Shown here one piece after another: positions 1 through 8,011 of a DNA stretch of 64,000 nt. Position 1 is the stretch's first letter; each line of letters starts with the position of its first letter. Origin of the DNA: Avoscillospira_A sp052117125 (GTDB lineage Bacteria > Bacillota > Clostridia > Oscillospirales > Oscillospiraceae); NCBI RefSeq assembly GCF_052117125.1, contig NZ_JBQKJT010000011.1:65313-129312 (forward strand). The letters are read 5' to 3'. The notes under the pieces are model-generated. The model saw nothing but the letters and a program-made list of their open reading frames with translations. It was not told the DNA's origin and did not search any database. The position numbers were made by a program, and so were the translations under genes.

Positions 1-231
1 TGTCACCCCGGCGACTGCCACTACACCACCGGTAACTACTACGCCCGCCGCCGTATGACGCTGCTGTTCTCCATGCTGGATTACCTGGGCATCGAGAAGG
101 GCCGTACCCGTGTGGAATGGGTCTCCGCCGCCGAAGGCGCGAAGTTTGCCGCCACCATGAACGAGTTTGTGGAGACGGTGACCAAGCTGGGCGAGAACAA
201 GAGACTGGAGGACCTGAGATGCAAGAACTGA
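1..231 (+). CDS. flxD: MvhD/FlxD-type delta subunit, 3' end only
   Basis: The window opens inside this gene, so only the last 76 codons are present. The visible protein begins with CHPGDCHY, the cysteine signature of the delta subunit of methyl-viologen-reducing hydrogenase (MvhD, Pfam FlpD family), followed by a helical tail. MvhD carries a [2Fe-2S] cluster and passes electrons to HdrA in bifurcating complexes. It may be a stand-alone subunit or the C-terminal domain of an HdrA-MvhD fusion; the cut hides which. The stop overlaps the start of the next gene by 13 bases, so the genes are translationally coupled. An hdrA-like gene directly upstream is expected from family context but is not visible. 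Confidence 0.85.
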   Translation, partial: CHPGDCHYTTGNYYARRRMTLLFSMLDYLGIEKGRTRVEWVSAAEGAKFAATMNEFVETVTKLGENKRLEDLRCKN

Positions 232-1199
232 TCAAAGCAAAGGCCATCGAGCTGCTGGAAAACGGCACGGTGGATCGGGTCCTGGGCTGGAAAGCCGGTG
301 AATTCTTCTACGATCTGACCCCGGCTGTGTTCACGAGCCGGGAAGAAATCGAAAAGGACTTCGTCTACTCTGTGTTCTCCGGCGCGAACCTCTCCAAGTA
401 TCTCATTAAAGAGAGCCGCAAGGACGGCAAGGTGGCGGCGTTTCTGAAGCCCTGCGATACCTACTCGTTCAATCAACTTTTGAAAGAGCACCGCATTTGG
501 CGGGATCATGTGTATGTGGTGGGTATCGCCTGTGACGGTATGTGTGACATGGAGAAAATCCGTGCCGCCGGAGCGAAAGGCGTTCTAAGCGTGGAGCGGG
601 ACGGCGATACCCTGAAAATCGAGACCCTCTACGGCCCCATGACCATGACCAAGGCGGATGCCGAGGCGGAGCGCTGTGTCTGCTGCAAAAGCCGCAAGCT
701 GGTGGCCTATGACGAGAAAATCGGCGAGGACGGCGATGTGATTGAGAACTCCGGCCGCTTCGATATGGTTGCCAAGCTGGAGGCCATGACCCCCGATGAG
801 CGGTACGCGTTCTGGCAGGGGGAGCTGAGCAAGTGCATCCGCTGCAATGCCTGCCGCGACGTCTGCCCCGCCTGTACCTGTGAGAAGTGCGTCTTTGACA
901 ATCCCAAATCCGGCATTGCCCAAAAGGCCGCCGTCAACAGCTTTGAAGAGAGCATGTACCACATTATCCGGGCGTTTCATGTGGCATCCCGCTGTACCGA
1001 CTGTGGCGAATGTTCCCGGGTCTGCCCCCAGAACATCCCCCTGCACCTGCTGAACCGGAAGTTTATCAAGGATATCAATGAGCTGTATGGTGAGTACCAG
1101 TCCGGTGCGGACCTGGAGACGCGGCCCCCGCTGATGAACTTCACCCAGGAGGACTGCGAGCCCTCCGTGGTCTATGAGAGAGGAGGGAAACAGGCATGA
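219..1199 (+). CDS. FlxC-like protein: FrhB-type domain plus two 4Fe-4S clusters
   Basis: A cytosolic iron-sulfur electron-transfer protein of 326 residues. The N-terminal two thirds resemble the FrhB/FdhB (F420-hydrogenase beta-type) fold. The C-terminal third has two ferredoxin clusters, CIRCNACRDVCPACTCEKC and CTDCGECSRVCP. This architecture fits the FlxC/FlxB subunits of FlxABCD-HdrABC NADH dehydrogenase/heterodisulfide reductase complexes. The ATG at 219 was chosen because MQELIKAKAIELL is a natural N-terminus and lies within the end of flxD; an upstream in-frame ATG at 117 would add a basic stretch read from flxD in another frame. The stop overlaps the next gene by 4 bases (ATGA). It is probably one subunit of a single multi-protein complex with its neighbours; the FlxC name rests on architecture only. 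Confidence 0.8.
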   Translation: MQELIKAKAIELLENGTVDRVLGWKAGEFFYDLTPAVFTSREEIEKDFVYSVFSGANLSKYLIKESRKDGKVAAFLKPCDTYSFNQLLKEHRIWRDHVYVVGIACDGMCDMEKIRAAGAKGVLSVERDGDTLKIETLYGPMTMTKADAEAERCVCCKSRKLVAYDEKIGEDGDVIENSGRFDMVAKLEAMTPDERYAFWQGELSKCIRCNACRDVCPACTCEKCVFDNPKSGIAQKAAVNSFEESMYHIIRAFHVASRCTDCGECSRVCPQNIPLHLLNRKFIKDINELYGEYQSGADLETRPPLMNFTQEDCEPSVVYERGGKQA

Positions 1200-2215
1200 A
1201 GCAGCTGTCCCTGTCCAAATTGCATGAACTGTTTGCCGCCATGGCGGCCCAGCAGCAGCTGTACATTCCCGCCGACAAGGGGGGCCAGGCCCAGTTCCTG
1301 CCCTATGTGGACGGCATGGAGCTGACCCAATCCCTCAATACGGCCCGCAGCGCCAAGGACCTGTTCTTCCCTCAGACGGAAAATATCGTGGGTTTCCAGG
1401 TTAACGGTACAGAGATCACCATAGAGGATACCCGGGACCCCGGCGCGCCTTTCGTGGTCTTCGGCGTCCGGGCCTGCGACGCCAGAAGCTTTGAGATTCT
1501 CGACCGGGTGTTTCTCAGTGACCCGGTGGATACCTTCTATGAGACACGCCGCGCCAACGGCACCGTAGTGACATTGGCCTGCACCCGGCCCGAAGAGACC
1601 TGCTTCTGCGGCGTCTTCGGCATCGACCCGGCCAACCCCGGCGGCGATGTGGCTGCCTGGATGGCAGGGGAGAACCTGTATCTGTGCGCCAATACCGAAA
1701 AGGGCGAGAAGCTGCTGAGCAGTCTGCCGCTGCTGTCCGACTGCGATGGCAACACTGTGGAGACGGTCCAGGCGGAGATTCATGCCATCACGGATAAGCT
1801 GCCCCTGAACAAGCTGGATTTGACCGGCTTTGACGGCGACCATCTGATGGAGCACTTCAACAATCCGGCCTGGTCCAAGCTGTCCGAATCCTGCCTGGGC
1901 TGTGGTACCTGTACCTTTGTCTGTCCCACCTGCCAGTGCTACGACGTCCGGGACTTTGATACGGGCCACGGTGTCCGCCGGTTCCGCTGCTGGGACAGCT
2001 GTATGTACTCCGACTTTACCATGATGGCCCACGGTACCAACCGTCCGACGCAAAAGGAGCGGTTCCGCCAGCGGTTCATGCACAAGCTGGTGTACTTTCC
2101 GTCCAATAATGACGGTATTTATGGCTGCGTCGGCTGCGGCCGCTGCCTGGCCAAGTGCCCCATTTCCATGAACATCGTTAAAGTCGCTAAGACGCTGGGG
2201 GAGGGAACGAAATGA
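1196..2215 (+). CDS. FlxB/AsrA-like 4Fe-4S dicluster protein
   Basis: A 339-residue iron-sulfur protein related to anaerobic sulfite reductase subunit A (AsrA) and to FlxB. A long N-terminal domain with a few cysteines precedes two C-terminal clusters, CLGCGTCTFVCPTCQC and CVGCGRCLAKCP. It should relay electrons between the flavin/NAD(P) subunit encoded next and the FlxC/MvhD subunits. It overlaps its neighbours by 4 bases on both sides, so it belongs to the same transcript. A sulfite reductase role is unlikely because no siroheme subunit (AsrC) is nearby. Family placement is good; the precise partner and electron direction are inferred. Confidence 0.82.
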   Translation: MKQLSLSKLHELFAAMAAQQQLYIPADKGGQAQFLPYVDGMELTQSLNTARSAKDLFFPQTENIVGFQVNGTEITIEDTRDPGAPFVVFGVRACDARSFEILDRVFLSDPVDTFYETRRANGTVVTLACTRPEETCFCGVFGIDPANPGGDVAAWMAGENLYLCANTEKGEKLLSSLPLLSDCDGNTVETVQAEIHAITDKLPLNKLDLTGFDGDHLMEHFNNPAWSKLSESCLGCGTCTFVCPTCQCYDVRDFDTGHGVRRFRCWDSCMYSDFTMMAHGTNRPTQKERFRQRFMHKLVYFPSNNDGIYGCVGCGRCLAKCPISMNIVKVAKTLGEGTK

Positions 2216-3045
2216 CAATGAGAAAGGACCCTCTGATCCCCATGATCGGCGTGGTCACCGACATTCGTATGGACACGCCGGACGTCAAGACCTTCCGGGT
2301 GGTGGGCCTGGACGGCAAGAAGCCCTTTGAGCATATCCCCGGCCAGTGTGCCATGCTGTCCATGCCGGGCATCGGCGAGGCGCTGTTCTCCATCACCTCG
2401 TCACCCACCAATGAGGACTATCTGGAATTCTCCATCAAAAAGTGCGGCTGTGTCACCACCTGGCTCCATGAGATGGAGCCGGGCCGTCAGGTAACCCTCC
2501 GCGGCCCCTATGGCAATGGCTTCCCGGTGGATACGGAGTTAAGGGGCAAGGACCTGCTGATCATTGCCGGCGGCATCGGTCTGGCGCCGGTCCGGTCTGT
2601 TATCAACTATGTCCGGGCGAACCGGGCCAACTACGGCACATTGGATATCGTCTACGGCTCCCGCAGCAAGGACGATCTGGTGGACTACGCCGAAATCATT
2701 GACGAGTGGTGCAAGGAGGACGGTATCAATGTCCACCTGACCATCGACCGGGAGCAGGAGGGCTGGGACGGCCATGTGGGCTTCGTTCCCAATTACGTCA
2801 AGGAGCTGAACTTCGACACCTCCAAAACCGTGGTCATGTGCGGCCCTCCGATTATGATTAAATTCACCCTGGCGGGCCTGGAAGAATTGGGATTCCGGCG
2901 GGATCAGGTGTACACCACCTTTGAATTGAAAATGAAGTGTGCCCTGGGCAAGTGCGGTCGGTGCAACATCGGTGACAAGTATGTGTGCAAGGACGGTCCC
3001 GTCTTCCGCCTGGACCAGATGAGCGAACTGCCGGATGAATATTAA
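2212..3045 (+). CDS. FlxA-like FAD/NAD(P)-binding reductase with a 2Fe-2S site
   Basis: A 277-residue flavoprotein of the ferredoxin-NADP reductase / dihydroorotate dehydrogenase electron-transfer superfamily, also seen as AsrB and FlxA. An FAD-binding beta barrel (RGPYGNGF near residue 99) is followed by an NAD(P)-binding Rossmann domain (IAGGIGLAPVRS; MCGPPIM). A C-terminal cysteine cluster (CALGKCGRCNIGDKYVC) is typical of the 2Fe-2S site of the PyrK-like group. It is the likely entry or exit point for NAD(P)H in the complex. The start overlaps the preceding stop by 4 bases. A genuine PyrK function is unlikely because there is no pyrD neighbour. Confidence 0.85.
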   Translation: MTMRKDPLIPMIGVVTDIRMDTPDVKTFRVVGLDGKKPFEHIPGQCAMLSMPGIGEALFSITSSPTNEDYLEFSIKKCGCVTTWLHEMEPGRQVTLRGPYGNGFPVDTELRGKDLLIIAGGIGLAPVRSVINYVRANRANYGTLDIVYGSRSKDDLVDYAEIIDEWCKEDGINVHLTIDREQEGWDGHVGFVPNYVKELNFDTSKTVVMCGPPIMIKFTLAGLEELGFRRDQVYTTFELKMKCALGKCGRCNIGDKYVCKDGPVFRLDQMSELPDEY

Positions 3046-3056
3046 GGAGAATTTCG

Positions 3057-3731
3057 ATGGAACAAATGGTTAACGTCTTCCTGTTCGGAAAGAAATATGA
3101 AGTCCCGGAAAGCCTGACCATCATGGAGGCCATGGAGTATTCCGGCTACCAGCTGGTGCGGGGCTGCGGCTGCCGCAACGGCTTCTGCGGCGCCTGCGCC
3201 ACCATCTACCGCATTGCCGGCGACCGGGAGCTGAAGGCGTGTCTCGCCTGCTCCACCAAGGTGGAGAACAATATGTACGTGGCCACTTTGCCGTATTTCC
3301 CCCTGGTCAAGGAGGTCTACGACATTGAGAAGATCAAGCCCACAGAGCAGATCATGATGCAGCTGTATCCGGAGATCTACGCCTGTGTCGGCTGCAATGC
3401 CTGCACCAAGGCTTGCTCTCAGGGCCTCAACGTCATGCAGTACATCGCCTATGCGCAGCGAGGCGAATATGAGAAGTGTGCCGAGGAGTCCTTCGACTGC
3501 GTCATGTGCGGCATCTGCTCCTCCCGCTGTCCCGCCGGCATCTCCCATCCCCAGGTGGCCATGCTGGCCCGCCGCCTCAACGGTAAGTATCTGGCTCCCC
3601 ACTGTGACCACTTGGATGATCGCATTCGGGAAATCGCCGAGGGCAAGTATGAGAAGCTCATTGAAGATCTCATGCAAAAGCCGCTCAGCGAGATCAAGGA
3701 GCTGTACAACAACCGTGAGATCGAGAAATAA
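3057..3731 (+). CDS. Fumarate-reductase-type iron-sulfur subunit (FrdB/TfrB-like)
   Basis: A 224-residue soluble iron-sulfur protein. An N-terminal plant-ferredoxin-like domain has the cysteine run CGCRNGFCGAC (residues 37-47) and a fourth cysteine in CLAC, which would hold a 2Fe-2S cluster. Two further clusters follow, CVGCNACTKACSQ and CVMCGICSSRCPAG. The order matches succinate dehydrogenase/fumarate reductase iron-sulfur subunits, but there is no CCG (HdrB-like) domain as in methanogen TfrB. It lies 11 bases after the FlxA-like gene with an AAGGAG site and just ahead of the flavoprotein, so it probably carries electrons from the Flx-type proteins to the flavoprotein. No membrane-anchor subunits are present. 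Confidence 0.82.
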   Translation: MEQMVNVFLFGKKYEVPESLTIMEAMEYSGYQLVRGCGCRNGFCGACATIYRIAGDRELKACLACSTKVENNMYVATLPYFPLVKEVYDIEKIKPTEQIMMQLYPEIYACVGCNACTKACSQGLNVMQYIAYAQRGEYEKCAEESFDCVMCGICSSRCPAGISHPQVAMLARRLNGKYLAPHCDHLDDRIREIAEGKYEKLIEDLMQKPLSEIKELYNNREIEK

Positions 3732-3745
3732 GGAGGGAGCTTCCC

Positions 3746-5344
3746 ATGTATCAGGATAAAATCATGCAGGAGTCCATCCGCAAGGTGGAGGCGGCCCGGG
3801 CCGAAAATGTGAAGCTGGACCCCAGAAGAATGACAGCCGAGGAGAAAGAGAAGCTGCTGGCTACTTATCATCCTGACTACCGTCAGGAGCAGTTCACTCT
3901 GCTGCAAATGGGTCCCAACAAGGGCGAAAAGGTGCCGGTGGAGCTGGCGGCATTGCTGCAAGCCCACTCCCGCATCCGCGATCTGACCATCGACCTGGAG
4001 CATCCCGACTATGATGTGGATGTGCTGGTCATCGGCGGCGGCGGCGCCGGTGCATCGGCGGCCATCGAGGCCCACAACGGCGGCGCCAACGTTATGGTGG
4101 TTACCAAGCTGCGCATGGGCGACGCCAATACTATGATGGCTGAGGGCGGCATCCAGGCTGCCGACAAGCCCAACGACAGCCCGGCCCAGCATTTCCTGGA
4201 CGCCTTTGGCGGCGGCCACTTCGCGGCCCAGAAAGACCTGCTGCAAAAGCTGGTCACCGAGGCTCCCGAGGCCATCCGCTGGCTCAGTGAGTTGGGTGTG
4301 GAGTTCGATAAAGCGCCGGACGGCACCATGATTACCACCCACGGCGGCGGTACCTCCCGCAAGCGCATGCACGCCGCCAAGGACTACTCCGGCGCGGAAA
4401 TTATGCGGACCCTTCGGGATGAAGTGCTGAACCGGGGTATCCCCGTGGTGGACTTCACCGCCGCCATTGAGCTCATTAAGGATGAGGACGGTAAGTGTGC
4501 CGGTGCAGTGCTCCGCAACATGGAGACCGAGGAAATTCTCGTGGCCCGGGCCAAAACGGTCATCATTGCCACCGGCGGTGCGGGACGGCTCCATTACCAG
4601 GGCTTCCCCACCTCCAACCACTACGGCGCCACCGCCGACGGTCTAATTTTGGGCTATCGGGCCGGAGCCAAGCTGTTGTACCCCGATACCCACCAATACC
4701 ATCCCACGGGCGCGGCGTTCCCGGCACAGATTTTCGGTGCATTGGTGACGGAGAAGGTCCGTTCCATCGGCGCCATGCTGATTAACGTCAACGGTGAAGC
4801 CTTTATGAACCCCCTGGAGACCCGTGACGTGGCCGCTGCCTCCATCATCCGGGAGTGCTCCGACCGGGGTAACGGCGTCAAGACACCTGCCGGTTACGCC
4901 GTGTGGCTGGACACCCCCATGATCGAGATGAAGCACGGCGAGGGCACCATTGAAAAGCGGATTCCCGCCATGATGCGAATGTTCGGCAAGTTCGGCATTG
5001 ATATCCGCAAGGAGCCCATTCTGGTCTATCCGACGCTGCACTATCAGAACGGTGGTCTGAAGATCACCAGCGACGGTATGACCGACGTGGAAAATCTGTT
5101 CGTGGCCGGTGAGGCTGTTGGCGGTATCCATGGCCGTAACCGCCTGATGGGCAACAGCCTGCTGGATATCATTGTCTTCGGCCGCAACGCCGGTCGCAAC
5201 GCTTCGGCCAAGGCCAAGGGCGTTACCGTGGGTAAGCTGACGCTGTCCCATGTGGCGCAGTTTGAAAAAGAGCTGGCCGACGCCGGTATCGAAACCGATG
5301 CGGTGTCTCCCAAGCTGCTGCCCGACTACGCCCGCCGCGGCTAA
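3746..5344 (+). CDS. Soluble fumarate-reductase-type flavoprotein
   Basis: A 532-residue FAD enzyme of the FrdA/SdhA/NadB family. After a helical N-terminus of about 85 residues comes the dinucleotide-binding motif VIGGGGAGASAA. Catalytic landmarks are present: HQYHPTG, ETRDVAAASI, HYQNGG and GRNRLMGNSLLD. The usual covalent flavin histidine (SHTVAAEGG in membrane FrdA) is replaced by Asn128 in NTMMAEGG, so FAD is expected to be non-covalent, as in NadB and soluble enzymes. With the FrdB-like gene 14 bases upstream and no membrane anchors, it is probably a cytosolic reductase fed by the Flx module. Fumarate is the likely substrate, but another enoate cannot be excluded. L-aspartate oxidase is less likely given the FrdB partner. 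Confidence 0.85.
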   Translation: MYQDKIMQESIRKVEAARAENVKLDPRRMTAEEKEKLLATYHPDYRQEQFTLLQMGPNKGEKVPVELAALLQAHSRIRDLTIDLEHPDYDVDVLVIGGGGAGASAAIEAHNGGANVMVVTKLRMGDANTMMAEGGIQAADKPNDSPAQHFLDAFGGGHFAAQKDLLQKLVTEAPEAIRWLSELGVEFDKAPDGTMITTHGGGTSRKRMHAAKDYSGAEIMRTLRDEVLNRGIPVVDFTAAIELIKDEDGKCAGAVLRNMETEEILVARAKTVIIATGGAGRLHYQGFPTSNHYGATADGLILGYRAGAKLLYPDTHQYHPTGAAFPAQIFGALVTEKVRSIGAMLINVNGEAFMNPLETRDVAAASIIRECSDRGNGVKTPAGYAVWLDTPMIEMKHGEGTIEKRIPAMMRMFGKFGIDIRKEPILVYPTLHYQNGGLKITSDGMTDVENLFVAGEAVGGIHGRNRLMGNSLLDIIVFGRNAGRNASAKAKGVTVGKLTLSHVAQFEKELADAGIETDAVSPKLLPDYARRG

Positions 5345-5351
5345 TTCTTAT

Positions 5352-5393
5352 ACAGCAAATGCGTCACTGGTAAAGTGGCGCTTTTGCTGTTTC
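5352..5393 (+). terminator. Hairpin after the fumarate reductase gene
   Basis: An imperfect stem pairs ACAGCAAA (5352-5359) with TTTGCTGT (5383-5390). Inner pairing of GCGTCACT with AGTGGCGC surrounds a short loop, and a short T run follows. The U-tract is weak, so it may only partly end transcription before the amidohydrolase gene. Confidence 0.5.
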
Positions 5394-5418
5394 TAAATGC
5401 AAGGAAGGTTTTACAATT

Positions 5419-6240
5419 ATGTATCCCATCATCGACGCCCACTGTCATATCTATCCGGAGGCCATTGCCAAAAAAGCGGCCAACGCCACCGGTCGTTTTT
5501 ACGACGGCCTGCCGTCCACCTGCGACGGCACCGTGGACACGCTGCTGCGGGAAGGGGAGCGGTGCGGCATTGCACATTTTCTGGTCCAATCTGTGGCCAC
5601 CAAGCCGGAACAGGTCCGGTCCATCAATGAATTTATCGCCCGGGAAGTGGCGGACCACCCGGACAAGCTGACGGGCTTCGGTACATTGCACCCGGACAGC
5701 CCCGATATGGAAGGGGATGTGAACCATCTGCTGGAGCTGGGGCTGAAAGGCGTCAAGCTCCATCCCGATATCCAGCAATTTAAAATTGACGACTACCGCT
5801 GTCTGCGGATTTACGACCTGTGTGAGGGGCGGCTGCCCATCCTGATGCACACCGGTGACAGCCGCTTTGACTATTCCAATCCTAACCGGCTTTTACCCAT
5901 CTTGGAAATCTATAAGAATCTGACGGTCATCGGCGCCCATTTTGGCGGGTATTCTATGTGGGATGAAGCGGAGTCCCGGCTGGTGGGTCTGCCCAACCTG
6001 TATGTCGACTGCTCCTCCACCCGGTTTGCTGTATCTGATGAAAAGGTGGTGGAACTGATCCGGGCCTATGGCAGCGACCGGGTCCTATTTGGTACCGATT
6101 ACCCCATGTGGTCCCCGGTGGAGGAGACAGCATGGTTTCTGGGGCTGCCCCTGACGGAGGAAGAACGACGCCGGATTCTCTATGAAAACGTCTGCAAGCT
6201 GTTATCCATTCCCGTACCGGCCCCGGTGGAGCGGCAGTAA
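5419..6240 (+). CDS. Amidohydrolase_2-family metal-dependent hydrolase
   Basis: A 273-residue TIM-barrel protein of the amidohydrolase-2 (ACMSD / TatD-like) group. Metal-site signatures are visible in order: DAHCHIYP near the N-terminus, GVKLHPD, LMHTGD, IGAHFGG and GTDYPMW. The family includes decarboxylases, lactonases and hydrolases acting on small carboxylated substrates, so the reaction cannot be assigned. It starts 74 bases after the reductase gene with an AAGGA site and no clear promoter of its own, so it may be read through from that operon despite the hairpin. No signal peptide is seen, so it should be cytosolic. Confidence 0.8.
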   Translation: MYPIIDAHCHIYPEAIAKKAANATGRFYDGLPSTCDGTVDTLLREGERCGIAHFLVQSVATKPEQVRSINEFIAREVADHPDKLTGFGTLHPDSPDMEGDVNHLLELGLKGVKLHPDIQQFKIDDYRCLRIYDLCEGRLPILMHTGDSRFDYSNPNRLLPILEIYKNLTVIGAHFGGYSMWDEAESRLVGLPNLYVDCSSTRFAVSDEKVVELIRAYGSDRVLFGTDYPMWSPVEETAWFLGLPLTEEERRRILYENVCKLLSIPVPAPVERQ

Positions 6241-6733
6241 AAAAATCACTGTCCGTCGAGAAACGGCGGACAACAGGGGACGGGGCGTGTTGTGGTTTGC
6301 CGATGCAACACATGGGGCGGCAGAGAGGGGCTGCCCGGAAAATTGCCGAATTTCTTGGTTGTCGCGGTTAGGGGGGACGGAATAACTACTTTTTTTCAGT
6401 CAATACGCCGTTTTGGTGGTATAGATGCAGGAAAACATGAGTGGTTGTATGTGGATTTACGGAAAACAACATGAAACCACAAAAATGATTTTACCTAAAA
6501 AGGTTTTTATTTTTCGGAGTTTTGAAAAAAATCACCATGGACACTCTTATAAGTTTTTTTGAACTTTTTCGTCTCTATGAAAAAAATGTGGATTATCGAG
6601 GTTTTGGTGTTGACATTGTGTTTGGTTTGGCGTACAATACGAATGAAACAATACAATACAACATTTAGAGCCCGTTGCAACCGCCAAATACAGCTATGCT
6701 GCGCGGTATCGTCATAGAAAGGATGAAAACAAC
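6241..6733 (+). other. Non-coding, relatively AT-rich upstream region
   Basis: This 493-base gap has no convincing gene. It holds a small hairpin (GTCCGTCG at 6251-6258 with CGGCGGAC at 6264-6271). A second imperfect hairpin pairs GTGGTT (6441-6446) with AACCAC (6475-6480), with ATGT/ACAT inside. From about 6370 to 6660 the sequence is markedly richer in A and T than the flanking genes, and a good promoter lies at its end. Short overlapping reading frames here show no family features or ribosome binding sites. Confidence 0.6.
6610..6638 (+). promoter_or_regulatory. Strong sigma-A promoter for the dehydrogenase-complex operon
   Basis: TTGACA at 6610-6615 and TACAAT at 6633-6638 are separated by 17 bases, a near-consensus vegetative promoter. 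ACAATAC-type repeats follow at 6634-6660, where a regulator could bind. The untranslated leader is about 90 bases, ending in an AGAAAGGA ribosome binding site before the ATG at 6734. Confidence 0.8.
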
Positions 6734-7990
6734 ATGAAAACAAGAGCAGTTCGTCTGTACGGTAAAGAGGACCTCCGTTTGGAGGAATTCGAGCTCCCAG
6801 CCATCCAGGACAATGAGATTCTGGCCCGCGTGGTCTCCGACAGCATCTGCATGTCCTCCTTCAAGGCGGCCGAGCAGGGCGCCGACCACAAGCGCGTTCC
6901 CAACAATGTGGCGGAACATCCCGTCATCATCGGCCATGAGTTCTGCGGCGAGATCGTAGAGGTGGGCGCCAAGTGGCAGAGCCAGTTCAAGGCCGGTCAG
7001 AAGTTTGCCATCCAGCCCGCTCTGAACTATAAGGGCAGCTTGGACGCTCCCGGCTACTCCTATCAGTACATCGGCGGCGATGCCACCTACATCATCATCC
7101 CCCATGAGGTTATGGAAATGGGCTGCCTGCTGCCCTATGAGGCCAACAGCTTCTTTGGTGGTTCCCTGACCGAACCCCTGAGCTGCGTCATCGGTACCTT
7201 CCATGCCATGTACCATACGGTCCGCGGCTCCTACGAGCACGCCATGGGCATCCGTGAGGGCGGCAGCATGGCCATCCTGGCCGGTGTGGGCCCCATGGGT
7301 CTGGCCGCTATTGACTACATCATCCACTGTGACCGCCGTCCCGGCTTCTTGGTGGTCACTGACATCGACGACGCCCGTCTGGCCCGCGCGGAGAAGCTGC
7401 TGAGCCCTGAGGAGGCCAAGAAGAACGGCGTCACCCTGATTTACAAGAACACTCGCGAGGGAGACCCTGTGGCGGAGCTGAAAGAGCTCAACGGCGGCAA
7501 GGGCTATGATGACGTTCTGTGCTTCGCGCCTGTGGCCGCGGTGGTGCAGCAGGCGGACGCCCTTCTGGGCGACGATGGCTGCCTGAACTTCTTCGCCGGT
7601 CCTCAGGACCCCAAGTTCTCCGCCATGTTCAATTTCTATAATGTCCATTACGCCTCCACCCATGTGGTGGGTACCTCCGGCGGCAATACTGCCGATATGA
7701 TCGAAGCTCTGGAGATGATCGGCCAGGGCAAGCTGGACCCCTCCATTCTGGTCACCCACATCGGCGGACTCAACGCGGTTATCGAGACGACTTTAAATCT
7801 GCCCAAGGTTCCCGGCGGCAAGAAGCTCATCTACACCGGTATTGCGATGCCCCTGACGGCCATTGCCGACTTTGAGGAGAAAGGCAAGACCGATCCCATG
7901 TATGCCGAACTGGCCAAGCTGGTGGCCAAGACCAACGGCCTGTGGAACGCGGAGGCGGAAGCCTACCTGCTGAAAACTTTGACGAAATAA
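6734..7990 (+). CDS. Medium-chain dehydrogenase, L-sorbose-1-phosphate reductase-like
   Basis: A 418-residue zinc-type medium-chain alcohol dehydrogenase, longer than the usual 340-360. The catalytic zinc region is visible as DSICMSS (cysteine near residue 38), GHEFCGEI and EPLSCV. The four-cysteine structural zinc lobe is absent, as in the sorbose-phosphate reductase (SorE) subgroup. The NAD(P) site is AGVGPMGLAAID. The family oxidises polyols or sugar phosphates to ketoses, or does the reverse. It is the first gene of the operon, 21 bases before the E2 gene, so its product or substrate probably connects to the 2-oxoacid dehydrogenase complex encoded next. The exact substrate cannot be told from sequence. 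Confidence 0.8.
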   Translation: MKTRAVRLYGKEDLRLEEFELPAIQDNEILARVVSDSICMSSFKAAEQGADHKRVPNNVAEHPVIIGHEFCGEIVEVGAKWQSQFKAGQKFAIQPALNYKGSLDAPGYSYQYIGGDATYIIIPHEVMEMGCLLPYEANSFFGGSLTEPLSCVIGTFHAMYHTVRGSYEHAMGIREGGSMAILAGVGPMGLAAIDYIIHCDRRPGFLVVTDIDDARLARAEKLLSPEEAKKNGVTLIYKNTREGDPVAELKELNGGKGYDDVLCFAPVAAVVQQADALLGDDGCLNFFAGPQDPKFSAMFNFYNVHYASTHVVGTSGGNTADMIEALEMIGQGKLDPSILVTHIGGLNAVIETTLNLPKVPGGKKLIYTGIAMPLTAIADFEEKGKTDPMYAELAKLVAKTNGLWNAEAEAYLLKTLTK

Positions 7991-8011
7991 TACTTAGGAG
8001 TGAATGATAAT

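Noticed and set aside
2212..3045. Annotation as PyrK (dihydroorotate dehydrogenase electron-transfer subunit)
   Set aside because: The domains fit, but there is no pyrD nearby and the gene is embedded among Flx-type electron-transfer genes.
1196..3045. Annotation as anaerobic sulfite reductase AsrAB
   Set aside because: No AsrC siroheme subunit follows. MvhD and Frd-type genes flank the pair instead.
6182..6474. Two short overlapping frames after the amidohydrolase
   Set aside because: They lack ribosome binding sites and protein-like composition, and sit in a region with changing base composition and hairpins.
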